NCBI RefSeq assembly: GCF_018678075.1
Contig: NZ_JAHHIR010000001.1
Location: forward strand, 1 to 32,081
Direction of reading: 5' to 3'
Origin: Epibacterium ulvae
Lineage (GTDB): Bacteria; Pseudomonadota; Alphaproteobacteria; Rhodobacterales; Rhodobacteraceae
Length of the DNA: 32,081 bases
The notes under the pieces were generated by a model. That model had not been told where the DNA came from and made no database searches. It saw nothing but the letters and a program-made list of their open reading frames with translations. A program made the position numbers and the translations under genes. Shown here in pieces: positions 8,515 to 17,013 of the stretch (its first letter is position 1; each line of letters starts with the position of its first letter).

Positions 8515-9102
8515 TTAGCGCAAGGCCGGCTTTTCCACATCAATTGGATGACCACAGCTGTCCATCATCTTCCCGTAGGCTGCTGTGAACCCGCTCAGCG
8601 ATGCAAGGTAAATGCGTTCGCTCACTTTGATCGGTGACATCAGGCGCATATCCATCTGGGTTCCAGATTTCATTCCCAGCAGGATATAGGCTGCATCTTG
8701 CCAACGCACCTGGGCTTCGGCCTGTATGATGCCGTCTTCGTCGTAATACGCATCCACCAATGCGTAGTAGTCGAGCTCTTGGTCAATAATCAGCGTGATT
8801 GCCTGGCCGTTTTGCATCTGGGTGTTGTAGCCGCGCGGGGCACTTTCACGCAGTGTGACACGTGGATAATCATCCGGTGGGCCCGCGTCGCCGTTTGAGG
8901 TTTCAATCCGCAGGGTTGGATCGCCGTCACCGCCGGTCCATGCCGCACATGTTGTGCGCCAGTCTTCGCCGGTATCAAAGGCATCGACATGGACGGTCCA
9001 GTCGCCATAGGTCCAAAACCATTCCTCAGCTTCCACCGCACCCATAGACAGGATAGGGACCAACAGGCCGAGGGTCGGCAGTCGAAAAATGTTCAATGCC
9101 AT
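8515..9102 (-). CDS. Exported protein of unknown function
   Basis: I do not recognise a family for this 195-residue protein. An N-terminal signal peptide (hydrophobic residues 4-20, likely cleavage near AVEA at 24) sends it out of the cytoplasm. The mature protein is acidic and rich in Trp and Tyr. It starts EEWFWTYGDWTVHVDAF, and two cysteines (TTCAAW and DSCGH) could form a disulfide. This layout loosely resembles invasion-associated locus B-like periplasmic proteins, but the match is weak. I use the ATG at 9102; the longer frame begins at a TTG four codons upstream and would weaken the signal peptide. It converges on the gene at 8004 and is followed upstream, on the same strand, by ygfZ at 9166-9906. 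Confidence 0.7.
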   Translation of the reverse strand: MALNIFRLPTLGLLVPILSMGAVEAEEWFWTYGDWTVHVDAFDTGEDWRTTCAAWTGGDGDPTLRIETSNGDAGPPDDYPRVTLRESAPRGYNTQMQNGQAITLIIDQELDYYALVDAYYDEDGIIQAEAQVRWQDAAYILLGMKSGTQMDMRLMSPIKVSERIYLASLSGFTAAYGKMMDSCGHPIDVEKPALR

Positions 9103-9165
9103 CGTGTGTTCCAATCCTCAACGACGTGCTCAGAATTGGCTTATCAGCAGGGCATGAACAACAGG

Positions 9166-9906
9166 TTATGCAGACGGCGTCCAGCGTACAACGGCGTCCC
9201 CGGCCTGCATATCGCCTTTGGCGCGATCATACCGCAGGTATGCGATCGCCTTGCCCCCAGCCTGTGTAAACAAGGTGCCGACGGGTTTTCCGTTGGCGAC
9301 AATGTCGCTTCCTACAGGCGCGGCGCCGTCGATCTCCACGACCTGTAGCCCCTTTTTCAGGGTTGTTTTATGCTTCATCCGGGCGGTGACTTCTTGGCCG
9401 ACATAACAGCCCTTGCGGAAATCGACCCCGGTTAAGGTCTCGAACCCGGCTTCCAGAATATAGCTGTCACCGGTCAGTTCGATGCCGGTTTCAGGGATGC
9501 AATGGGCGACGCGGATCGCGTCCCAGCCGCTGCCGTCATCGCCGCTGTCTGCCCCGTACAACCGCCAGCCAAGAGCGCCGTTTCGGGGATCCAGCAAAGC
9601 GCCAGCAGGTGGGGCACCCGTGCCGCGTTTGACCTGCAATTCCGTCTCTTCCAGCGTCACGTTCGCCCGTAACCGGTACATGTTCAGCCGCTGCGCCAGT
9701 GCTGCGGCCTGTCCGCCTTCGGCATCCAACAGAATATCATTGCCATCCGCCAGCAGAAAGAAATCCGCCAAATATTTGCCCTGTGGTGTCAACAAAGCGG
9801 TGTAAACCAAACCTTGATCAATTTGATCTACATTGTTGGTGACAAGGTTCTGCAAAAATGGGCGCGTGTCGGCGCCGCTCAGACGGAAGATAATGCGGGC
9901 TGTCAA
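9166..9906 (-). CDS. ygfZ: Folate-binding Fe-S assembly factor YgfZ
   Basis: YgfZ is a tetrahydrofolate-binding protein of the GcvT fold that helps build or repair a subset of iron-sulfur enzymes such as MiaB. The 246-residue product carries the family signature KGCYVGQE at residues 165-172, with the key cysteine at 167, and the N-terminal FRLSGADTRPFLQNLVTN. The only start that keeps the full N-terminus is a TTG, with CGAGG about 8-12 nt upstream. A 6-codon reading frame (ATG at 9923) ends with a TGA that overlaps this TTG. It is divergent from the glycosyltransferase at 10008. Assignment is secure; the exact start is less so. Confidence 0.92.
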   Translation of the reverse strand: MTARIIFRLSGADTRPFLQNLVTNNVDQIDQGLVYTALLTPQGKYLADFFLLADGNDILLDAEGGQAAALAQRLNMYRLRANVTLEETELQVKRGTGAPPAGALLDPRNGALGWRLYGADSGDDGSGWDAIRVAHCIPETGIELTGDSYILEAGFETLTGVDFRKGCYVGQEVTARMKHKTTLKKGLQVVEIDGAAPVGSDIVANGKPVGTLFTQAGGKAIAYLRYDRAKGDMQAGDAVVRWTPSA

Positions 9907-10007
9907 TTTGGGCCTCGTGTCATGATTGCTGGGGCCTTGCGGCGGGGCGTGCTTTTCTCTCTGGCTGTGATATAGGAATGCTGCGAGAAATAAACAGGAT
10001 TAAACCG

Positions 10008-10688
10008 ATGACAGCCCCGATCAGTGTTGTGATCCCTACTCTTAACGCCGCGCCGCATATGCAGGCGAGCCTTGAGATGTTGATGGAAGGGTTGGCCGCC
10101 GGGCTGATCCGCGAGCTGATTGTCACCGATGGTGGTTCAACCGATTATACCCTGCTGATTGCCGAAGAAGCCGGTGCGGAAATCATCACAGGCCCTGCCT
10201 CCCGCGGGGGGCAATTGCGTCGCGGCTGCCGTGCGGCCAAAGGGGACTGGCTGCTGATCCTACATGCGGACACGGTGTTGGAAGACGGGTGGAGCAATGT
10301 GGTCAACGAACATATCAGAGAGTTTTCCCAACGACCGGCCCATTTTAAACTCGCATTCTCAACCCGTGGGCTACGCCCGGCTGCGGTGGCCGGCTGGGCC
10401 AATCTGCGCTCGGCGGTTCTGGGGCTGCCGTATGGCGATCAGGGGCTGTTGGTGCCTGCCGGGCTTTATACCGCCAAGGGTGGCTATCCCGATCAGCCCT
10501 TGATGGAGGACGTCGAAATCGCACGCCGCCTACCAGATATGCGCACCCTGCCGGCTTATGCGCTGACCAGCGCCGAACGCTATCGACGCGACGGTTGGCT
10601 GCGCCGGGGCACCCGTAACCTGTGGACGTTGATGCGTTACGCGATGGGGGCCGATCCCGAAAAATTGGCGGCGGCCTACCGGCGCTAG
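10008..10688 (+). CDS. Family 2 glycosyltransferase, TIGR04283-like
   Basis: This 226-residue protein is a GT-A-fold glycosyltransferase of family 2. It has the opening strand PISVVIPTLNAA, the substrate-binding ELIVTDGGSTD, the LHADT motif standing in for DXD, and a late acidic motif EDVEIARRL. The pattern, including GPASRGGQLRRG and PYGDQGLLV, resembles the TIGR04283 group, some of which are associated with arsenosugar synthesis; no arsenic gene is nearby, so the donor and acceptor are unknown. I start at the ATG at 10008 because family members begin directly with (M)xxPISVV. An in-frame ATG at 9978 would add ten residues without similarity. It is divergent from ygfZ and convergent with the ABC exporter at 10728. 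Confidence 0.88.
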   Translation: MTAPISVVIPTLNAAPHMQASLEMLMEGLAAGLIRELIVTDGGSTDYTLLIAEEAGAEIITGPASRGGQLRRGCRAAKGDWLLILHADTVLEDGWSNVVNEHIREFSQRPAHFKLAFSTRGLRPAAVAGWANLRSAVLGLPYGDQGLLVPAGLYTAKGGYPDQPLMEDVEIARRLPDMRTLPAYALTSAERYRRDGWLRRGTRNLWTLMRYAMGADPEKLAAAYRR

Positions 10689-10727
10689 TGCGGCCGGCGC
10701 TTTTCCTCGCACCGACCAAATTTACAA

Positions 10728-12584
10728 CTACCGAATGAACTTACGCGCCAGTCGGCGCAACCACCCGGTTTCCGGCATGTTTGATGCGGTGTCCTGCGGC
10801 AATTGCGCGGCAACACCCTCTGGGTCCACCAGGGTTTTGCCGTCCTTGAACTGTAAACGATAGAGATCCGCATAGATCCCGCCGCGCTCCAGCAGCTCTT
10901 CGTGAGTGCCCTGATCGGCGATCTCACCGCGATCCATCACGATGATCTTGTCTGCCGCGCGAATGGTCGACAAACGGTGCGCAATCACAATTGTTGTGCG
11001 CCCGCCCGATAGCTTGTCCAAAGCGGCCTGCACAACCTTTTCCGACTGCGCATCCAGCGCGGATGTGGCCTCATCCAACAACAGAACCGGCGTGTTTCGC
11101 AACAAGGCGCGGGCAATTACCACCCGCTGACGTTGGCCTCCCGACAAGGCAGAACCGCGCGGACCCACCAATGTGTCGAGCCCATTGGCCAATTTCGGCA
11201 GGAAGTCAGATACATGGGCGGCGTCCAGCACCTCTTTCAACTGTTCGTCACTGACATCAGTGCGTCCCAACAGGATGTTTTCGCGCAGGGTTTCGTCAAA
11301 CAACAACGCCTCTTGTGTCACAACCGAGAAGAGGCCGCGCAGGTCGTCCAGCGACATCTTATTTACGGGGACACCACCCACAGTAGCCTGCCCTTCCTGA
11401 GGGTCGATCAAACGGGTGACCACATTAAAGATGGTGGATTTTCCGGCCCCAGATGCCCCAACCAATGCAGTGGTTTTTCCCGGTTCAGCCAGCATCGACA
11501 GGTTTTTGAGCACAGGCGAGCTGCCGTAGCTGAGCGAGATGTTCTCCAACTTCAATTCTGGTAAACCGGTCGGGGCAGGCACGGGATTTGCGGGCGAGGT
11601 GACCTTAATTGGCGCGTCCATCAGCTCCTTCAACCGCTCGATGGCGGCGGCGGCTGACTGCCAAACGCCGCTGACAGCGGCAAGACGGCGCATCGGGTCA
11701 AAGGTCAGGCCAATTGCGGTGAAAAAGCTCATAAACTCACCAACCGACTTTTCGCCACCGATGATTTGGTGGCCGCCGTAGAGAACAACGCCCATGACGC
11801 CGAGTCCCGCCATCATGTCGATCATACAGGTGAGGGAAGATGTACCGAGGTTCGCTTTTAATTCCTGACGCACCAAGTCGTCCATATGGTGCTCGTAGCG
11901 GTCTTCTTGATATTGTTCCAAATTGTTCAGCTTGATCGGAACCATGCCGTGGAAAATTTCATCCAGACGGGTCGAAAGCGATGCCCCCAGATCTCGCGCC
12001 CGGGCCGCTTTTTTGCGCACATACCGCTGCACCCACGACAAAGGCAACAGCAGCATGGGAAGTCCGACTAGCATGATCAAAGTCCAACGCCAGTCGACCA
12101 TAAGCGCGACATACATCGTCGCCATCAATTGCGTGACATCGCGCCCTGCGCCAGTGATCACTGCTTGCCAGACCTGGTTGATCGCGCCCACGTCTCCTTG
12201 AACCCGTTGGATCAGAAAGCCGGGCGGATTGACTTGGTGAAACGATGGATCCTGCCGAATGATCCGTGCCAGCATCTCCTTGCGCAAATGTGCACCGGAA
12301 ACCAATGAGATCCGCGCCAACAGCACTTTTTGGCAGACGCTGGTGATCCCTCGGACCGAGAAGATGACAAAAAATGCGAGGCTCACCCAGATCAGCGCAT
12401 CCGCATTGCCCGCCACAAACACGTGGTCGAACATCGGTTGCATCATATAGGCAAGACCGCCCACGGTTGAGCCTTCGATCAGCATGAAGATGAAGGCGAT
12501 GCCAAGCCACCCCATGTAGTGACGTAAATAGCCACTCCATAGCCAACTCATCAGTTCGCGTGAAGATTTAGGGGGGGTACTCAT
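10728..12584 (-). CDS. MsbA-like ABC exporter (fused permease-ATPase)
   Basis: This 618-residue half-transporter has an N-terminal six-helix type IV membrane domain (about residues 15-320) and a C-terminal ATPase. The ATPase carries Walker A GASGAGKS (376-383), signature LSGGQ (480-484), Walker B VLLLDE (500-505) and the switch histidine (H536). Such homodimers export lipids or hydrophobic compounds; this one resembles the lipid A flippase MsbA and related exporters, and its substrate is inferred only. I use the ATG at 12584, which opens MSTPPKSSREL. The frame continues to 12755, but that extension lacks similarity. The ribosome-binding site is weak. It converges with the glycosyltransferase at 10688. 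Confidence 0.92.
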   Translation of the reverse strand: MSTPPKSSRELMSWLWSGYLRHYMGWLGIAFIFMLIEGSTVGGLAYMMQPMFDHVFVAGNADALIWVSLAFFVIFSVRGITSVCQKVLLARISLVSGAHLRKEMLARIIRQDPSFHQVNPPGFLIQRVQGDVGAINQVWQAVITGAGRDVTQLMATMYVALMVDWRWTLIMLVGLPMLLLPLSWVQRYVRKKAARARDLGASLSTRLDEIFHGMVPIKLNNLEQYQEDRYEHHMDDLVRQELKANLGTSSLTCMIDMMAGLGVMGVVLYGGHQIIGGEKSVGEFMSFFTAIGLTFDPMRRLAAVSGVWQSAAAAIERLKELMDAPIKVTSPANPVPAPTGLPELKLENISLSYGSSPVLKNLSMLAEPGKTTALVGASGAGKSTIFNVVTRLIDPQEGQATVGGVPVNKMSLDDLRGLFSVVTQEALLFDETLRENILLGRTDVSDEQLKEVLDAAHVSDFLPKLANGLDTLVGPRGSALSGGQRQRVVIARALLRNTPVLLLDEATSALDAQSEKVVQAALDKLSGGRTTIVIAHRLSTIRAADKIIVMDRGEIADQGTHEELLERGGIYADLYRLQFKDGKTLVDPEGVAAQLPQDTASNMPETGWLRRLARKFIR

Positions 12585-12851
12585 ATCAAGGCGCGGCCTT
12601 CTTATTGTCTGCGTGCTCGAGCGTGATCCACAGGAGTTGAGCCATTTAAGCAGGTCATCGACCATGTGCAAGCTTTGCCCCACTATCGCGACCCAGAGTG
12701 TTGCGCCGCAATTTCGAGCAAGGTGGCAGTTGCTGTCGTGACTTCGCGACGTCACTGTATTTCGCGATTGACGCCATAGGTCGCCCGGCTACGGTCGGTC
12801 CACGACATGTGGCACCGGGATCCCCGTGCTCTTTGATTCAGGTTTAGATCC

Positions 12852-14063
12852 ATGACAGACATTATCTCTTTGGCGGCAGGTATGCCCTATTTGGCCATTC
12901 CAGGCCCTTCCGTTGTGCCGGACCAAGTGTTGCGCGCGATGCATCATCATTCTTCCAATATCTACGAAGGCCCATTGGTGGATATGGTGCCGACCATCGC
13001 GCAGGACCTTAAACGCGTTGCGCGCACCGATCAGAATGTGGCGATCTACATCAGCAACGGTCATGGCCTGTGGGAGGCCTCGCTGGAGAATGTCACATCG
13101 GTTGGCGACCAAGTGCTGGTCGCTGGCAACGGTCGCTTTTCTGCCGGTTGGGCGGAGACCGCGCGCAAGCTTGGCCGCGTGGTGGATGTGGTGGACAGCG
13201 GCATGGCGACGCCCTGGGACATGGACGGTCTGCGTGCGGCCCTTGTTGCGGATGAACCGCATGACATCAAAGCCTTGCTGGCAGTGCATGTGGACACTTC
13301 CGGGTCGATCCGCAACGATGTGCCCGCGCTGCGGGCCCTTTTGGATGAGCTCGCCCACCCGGCGTTGTTGATGATGGATTGCATTGCCTCTATGGGGTGC
13401 GAGACTTTTGAGATGGACGCATGGGGCGTGGATGTCGCCATCACAGCCAGCCAAAAAGGGCTGATGATGCCGCCTGGTTTGGGGTTTGTGTTTTTTAATG
13501 AAAAAGCAACCGAGCGGCGTTGCGCCCAAGAGCGCGTCAGCCCCTATTGGGATTGGAGCGCGCGCAGCAATCCGGATGTCTTCTATCAGTATTTCTGCGG
13601 CACTGCACCCGTGCAGCAGCTTTATGGTCTGAGGGCGGCGCTGGATATGATCCACGACGAGGGGGTCGAAAACGTCTGGAAGCGCCATGAGATCCTGGCG
13701 CGCGCCATTTGGGCCGCGGCTGAGGCCTGGGGGCAGGGTGGTCCGCTGAAATTGGATGTGGCGGATCCCGCGTTACGGTCCCATGCGGTAACTGCGTTGT
13801 CGCTGGAGGCGCCTGACGGCACCCGGTTGCGCAAATGGTGCGAAACACATCTGGGCCTGACACTGGGCATTGGCCTGCGTGCCACGCCATGGGGGGATCC
13901 AGAATGGGACGCCCATTTCCGCTTTGGTCATATGGGACATGTAAACGGCCATATGATCCTGGGACTGTTGGGCGGGGTTGAGACGGGTCTGACCGCTTGC
14001 GGCATTGCCCATGGCTCCGGCGCGGTGGAGGCCGCAGCGCGGGTGTTGGCGCAAAATACGTAA
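12852..14063 (+). CDS. Class V PLP-dependent aminotransferase, serine/alanine-glyoxylate type
   Basis: This 403-residue cytoplasmic enzyme belongs to the class V aminotransferases. Its N-terminus has IPGPSVVPDQVLRAM, the glycine-rich ISNGHGLWEASLEN contacts the cofactor phosphate, and the Schiff-base lysine is in TASQKGLMMPPG (K202), with the aspartate that holds the pyridine ring at about D176. These patterns match serine-glyoxylate and alanine-glyoxylate aminotransferases (SgaA/AGXT-like), but homologues also use other donors, so the substrate is inferred. The region GSIRNDVPALRALLDE is typical of the group. It is divergent from the ABC exporter with 267 nt between. No neighbour identifies a pathway. 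Confidence 0.88.
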   Translation: MTDIISLAAGMPYLAIPGPSVVPDQVLRAMHHHSSNIYEGPLVDMVPTIAQDLKRVARTDQNVAIYISNGHGLWEASLENVTSVGDQVLVAGNGRFSAGWAETARKLGRVVDVVDSGMATPWDMDGLRAALVADEPHDIKALLAVHVDTSGSIRNDVPALRALLDELAHPALLMMDCIASMGCETFEMDAWGVDVAITASQKGLMMPPGLGFVFFNEKATERRCAQERVSPYWDWSARSNPDVFYQYFCGTAPVQQLYGLRAALDMIHDEGVENVWKRHEILARAIWAAAEAWGQGGPLKLDVADPALRSHAVTALSLEAPDGTRLRKWCETHLGLTLGIGLRATPWGDPEWDAHFRFGHMGHVNGHMILGLLGGVETGLTACGIAHGSGAVEAAARVLAQNT

Positions 14064-14091
14064 AGTGGATTAGGGCACGGGTCGAGGCGCT

Positions 14092-14176
14092 CCCGCCCCC
14101 GTGGGCGGGCTGGCGATGCCAGCCCTGTCCCAAACGGCGTTGGGCCGGGCGCCCCTTTTGTCAAAGGGGCGCGGCC
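14092..14176. repeat. GC-rich hairpin cluster, REP-like
   Basis: Three adjacent hairpins occur: CCCGCCC/GGGCGGG with loop CCGT (14092-14109), GGCTGGC/GCCAGCC with loop GAT (14108-14124), and a perfect 10-bp stem GCGCCCCTTT/AAAGGGGCGC (14149-14172). The 16 nt at 14138-14153 occur in inverted form at 30488-30503. It lies in a 298-nt interval between genes at 14063 and 14362; I see no gene in the rest of that interval. Confidence 0.6.
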
Positions 14177-14361
14177 GCCAAGTGGCACATGAGTGACCTT
14201 CACCAAGGTGGGTTTCTGCGTAGCCAATCCGGTCATTGCCGCAAGAGATCGCTGGTCAGACAGCACAAGTCAGTGTGCAAACCACATCAATAGACCAGTC
14301 CAGCAAGAGAATGCCCCCAAGCCGCAGATTGCACGGAGTGTTAGGCCAAGGGCAATCCTGC

Positions 14362-14562
14362 TTAGAATTGTTCTTCGGAAATGACCTGACCGTCCAAGAC
14401 AACGCCTAGGCGGGTGATCAGATGGTTCAGCAGCAAGGCAATAATCACCACGGGGCCCATGCCAAACAAGGCCCAGATGATCATGAATAGCCACACAAGG
14501 CTGACGCCCAGAAATACATAAAGGGCGGATTGGTAGTCGGGTTGGTCTTCGCGTCTTTGCAT
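14362..14562 (-). CDS. Small single-pass membrane protein
   Basis: This 66-residue protein has a short charged N-terminus (MQRREDQPDYQSAL), then one or two hydrophobic stretches (YVFLGVSLVWLFMIIWALFGMGPVVIIALLLNHLI) and a hydrophilic tail. I do not recognise a family. The start at 14562 is set by GGAGG 8 nt upstream; the ATG at 14577 actually contains that ribosome-binding site, so it is less likely. It lies on the same strand as, and downstream of, the HisC-like gene, but a hairpin at 14628 probably separates them. Function unknown. Confidence 0.6.
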   Translation of the reverse strand: MQRREDQPDYQSALYVFLGVSLVWLFMIIWALFGMGPVVIIALLLNHLITRLGVVLDGQVISEEQF

Positions 14563-14627
14563 TGAACAAGCCTCCATACGATCCCGTTACAATAGGGCTT
14601 ATCTCCTAAATAATAGTGAAAATGCCC

Positions 14628-14645
14628 CCCTAACATCAGTTAGGG
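14628..14645 (-). terminator. Possible terminator after the HisC-like gene
   Basis: On the minus strand CCCTAAC pairs with GTTAGGG around a 4-nt loop, followed by GGGCATTTTC. It starts 32 nt past the stop of the gene at 14677. The T-run is short, so the call is moderate. Confidence 0.45.
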
Positions 14646-14676
14646 CGGGACGGCGTCAGATCCAGTGGAAACGAGG

Positions 14677-15795
14677 CTATTGCGAGGAGGCGTGTCGTGC
14701 TTGATCTAGGGCGAGGGGGAGCGCGGTTTTGAAGACGTCGAGCTCCTCTGCAGGACCACAGGAAATGCGGATGCAGCGGTCTTGGGGGGCCACAAAGGGC
14801 ATGCGGACGAAACAACCGCGCGCAACTAGATTGGCCAGAACCCGGCGGGCAAAATTGCCATCTGCGCCACTGTCGATGGTAACAAAATTACAGGCAGAGG
14901 GCAGCGGCTCAAGACCGTTGTTCCGCGCGATCTGTGCAATCCTCTCTCGGGCAGTAGTGATCTGTGTCAAACGTTCCGCCAGACCGTTGTGGTCATGGAC
15001 TGCGGCCAAAGCTGCTACCTGCGCCAGTCTGTTCACGCCGAAATGGTTGCGTATCTTGTCAAAGGCGCGGATCAGATCCGGGTGGGCCAACGCATATCCA
15101 ATCCGCAACCCGGCCATACCGTAGGCTTTGGAGAAGGTACGCATCCGGATCACGCGTGGATCATCACAATCGACCGGGGCAGCGGTGCCGTCCGGCGCGC
15201 ATTCCACATAGGCCTCGTCCAGCACCAAGAGGCATCCATCGGGCAGAAGATCCAGCGCGGCAACGATATCGGCCCCCATGTGCCAACTGCCCATGGGATT
15301 GTCCGGATTGGCCAGATAGACCAGCTTCGCATCCACTTCGGCCGCTTTGGCGAACAGGCTGGCAGGATCTTCATGGTCGTTCACATATGGCACCGTGATC
15401 AGCGCGCCTCCGCAGCCCACCACGTGGTAATTGAAGGTCGGATAAGCGCCAGAAGACGTCACGACCTTATCGCCTTGACCTATCAACAGCCGCACGAGCA
15501 AACCCAACAAACCATCAATTCCTTCGCCAATTAGGATATGGTAGTTGGAACAATTATGCTGGGCTGCCAATGCTGAACGCAGTTCCAAACTGGTTGAGTC
15601 GCCATATTTCCACGCGTCCGCCACGGCGGAATGCATTGCCTTCAGTGCGGCGGGAACTGGGCCAAAGCCGTTCTCATTCGCCCCTAGCCGCGCCGCATAT
15701 GGCGCGCCGCGTTCACGTTCTGCTTGCTCGGGCCCCACAAAAGGCACGGTTGCGGGCAGGGATTGGATCAACGGGGTGTAACGTGGCGTTTTCAT
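14677..15795 (-). CDS. HisC-like PLP-dependent aminotransferase
   Basis: This 372-residue class I/II aminotransferase resembles histidinol-phosphate aminotransferase. It has the substrate-loop region RLGANENGFGP (37-46), LANPDNPMG (161-169), the aspartate and tyrosine in LDEAY (192-196), the Schiff-base lysine in RTFSKAYGMAGLRIGY (K223) and the phosphate-binding arginine at 231. Rhodobacteraceae often carry a second HisC-like protein that opens with TPLIQSLPATVPFVGPE, as here, in addition to the HisC of the histidine operon. No other his gene is nearby. A general or aromatic aminotransferase role is therefore as likely as histidine synthesis. The ATG at 15795 lacks a strong ribosome-binding site. 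Confidence 0.87.
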   Translation of the reverse strand: MKTPRYTPLIQSLPATVPFVGPEQAERERGAPYAARLGANENGFGPVPAALKAMHSAVADAWKYGDSTSLELRSALAAQHNCSNYHILIGEGIDGLLGLLVRLLIGQGDKVVTSSGAYPTFNYHVVGCGGALITVPYVNDHEDPASLFAKAAEVDAKLVYLANPDNPMGSWHMGADIVAALDLLPDGCLLVLDEAYVECAPDGTAAPVDCDDPRVIRMRTFSKAYGMAGLRIGYALAHPDLIRAFDKIRNHFGVNRLAQVAALAAVHDHNGLAERLTQITTARERIAQIARNNGLEPLPSACNFVTIDSGADGNFARRVLANLVARGCFVRMPFVAPQDRCIRISCGPAEELDVFKTALPLALDQARHASSQ

Positions 15796-15942
15796 AACCC
15801 AGATTTACCCCCGCAGACGGCACGTTGGCAACCGGACAAACTTCGCCTGATGCGCGCAGCTTCGGTGTATCAATCGCCTGTAAGTGCGGCACGGTGGTGC
15901 GGATGCCAGCGAGGACGCGCCGAAACGAAATTTCTTTTCCAA

Positions 15943-15956
15943 TGTTAGCGCAAGCA
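15943..15956. promoter_or_regulatory. Possible LacI-type operator upstream of fba
   Basis: TGTTAGCGCAAGCA is a 14-nt imperfect palindrome centred on GC. It resembles TGTTAGCGCTAACA-like operators of LacI-family regulators of central carbon metabolism in alphaproteobacteria (for example CceR); I recall the motif from memory. It lies about 70 nt before the aldolase start codon. Confidence 0.35.
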
Positions 15957-16025
15957 TGCGTTGAGAGCGCGGCGTTTCAGGGTATAGACGGGGCGAAACT
16001 ACCATACTTCGGAGAGTTACACGTT

Positions 16026-16928
16026 ATGGTTAAAGACGGTTCCATTCAACAAGCACAGTTTGAACGCATTGCAACCGGCCAAGGATTCATTGCCGCGCTG
16101 GATCAATCCGGCGGGTCCACTCCAAAGGCGTTGAAGCTCTATGGTGTTGAAGAAGACGCCTACTCCAACGACGACGAAATGTTCGGTGAAATTCACAAGA
16201 TGCGCAGCCGCATCATCACCGCGACCTCGTTCGATCAGGAGAAAATCCTGGGCGCGATTCTGTTTGAAAAAACCATGGATGGCGCGATCGAAGGCAAACC
16301 TACGGCGACCTACCTGTGGGAAGATTGCGGTGTTGTGCCCTTCCTGAAGGTCGACAAAGGTCTGGCGGATGAGGAAAACGGCGTGCAGGTGATGAAGCCG
16401 ATGCCGGAACTGGACGCGCTTTTGTCGCGCGCGGTTGAGGCTGGGATTTTCGGCACCAAGATGCGCTCGGTCGTTAAAGAAGCCAATGTTGAGGGCATCA
16501 AAGCCGTTGTGGCGCAGCAGTTCGACGTGGGTAAACAGATTGTCGCGGCTGGCCTGTGCCCGATCATCGAGCCGGAAGTGGACATCAACTCTCCCACCAA
16601 AGGTGAGGCGGAAGTGTTGTTGAAAGGTGAGATCCTGTCCCAGCTGAACGCGCTGGACGAAGGCACCAAAGTCACGCTGAAACTGACCATCCCGAATGAA
16701 GCTGGCATCTATGATGAGCTGGCGGACCATCCGGCGGTTGTGCGGGTTGTGGCACTGTCGGGCGGCTATTCCACCGAGGACGCGTGCGAACGCCTGTCCA
16801 AGAACTCCAAGATGATCGCCTCCTTCAGCCGTGCGCTGACCGAAGGGTTGAATGTTGCGATGTCGGATGAGGAATATAACGCGGCGCTGGGCGCGAATAT
16901 CTCCAAAATCTACGCCGCGTCGCTGTAA
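16026..16928 (+). CDS. Class I fructose-bisphosphate aldolase
   Basis: This enzyme cleaves fructose 1,6-bisphosphate to dihydroxyacetone phosphate and glyceraldehyde 3-phosphate, and also works in the gluconeogenic direction. The 300-residue product is the metal-independent class I form seen in Staphylococcus aureus Fda. Shared motifs are [17 protein letters not shown] (20-36), [28 protein letters not shown], the Schiff-base lysine in TLKLTIP (K219), and SGGYST (245-250). The start at 16026 is preceded by GGAGAG about 10 nt upstream. A longer frame from 15825 adds residues without similarity. A LacI-type operator candidate lies at 15943, and a strong terminator follows at 16977. Confidence 0.95.
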   Translation: MVKDGSIQQAQFERIATGQGFIAALDQSGGSTPKALKLYGVEEDAYSNDDEMFGEIHKMRSRIITATSFDQEKILGAILFEKTMDGAIEGKPTATYLWEDCGVVPFLKVDKGLADEENGVQVMKPMPELDALLSRAVEAGIFGTKMRSVVKEANVEGIKAVVAQQFDVGKQIVAAGLCPIIEPEVDINSPTKGEAEVLLKGEILSQLNALDEGTKVTLKLTIPNEAGIYDELADHPAVVRVVALSGGYSTEDACERLSKNSKMIASFSRALTEGLNVAMSDEEYNAALGANISKIYAASL

Positions 16929-16976
16929 AACGACGCCGCAGGCCGGGACAGATCCTGGCCAAACTCCGGACGTACG

Positions 16977-17013
16977 AACGCCCCCTTGCAGATGATGCGA
17001 GGGGGCGTTTTTT
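16977..17013 (+). terminator. Rho-independent terminator after fba
   Basis: A 13-bp stem (AACGCCCCCTTGC with GCGAGGGGGCGTT, one wobble pair) and 7-nt loop are followed by a run of T. It begins 49 nt after the aldolase stop. Confidence 0.9.

Noticed and set aside
9978-10007. Earlier ATG for the glycosyltransferase.
   Set aside because: It adds ten residues before the conserved first strand; family members start at or near PISVV.
12585-12755. N-terminal extension of the ABC exporter to 12755.
   Set aside because: The added 57 residues are Cys/His-rich with no family similarity, and the ATG at 12584 gives the normal exporter length.
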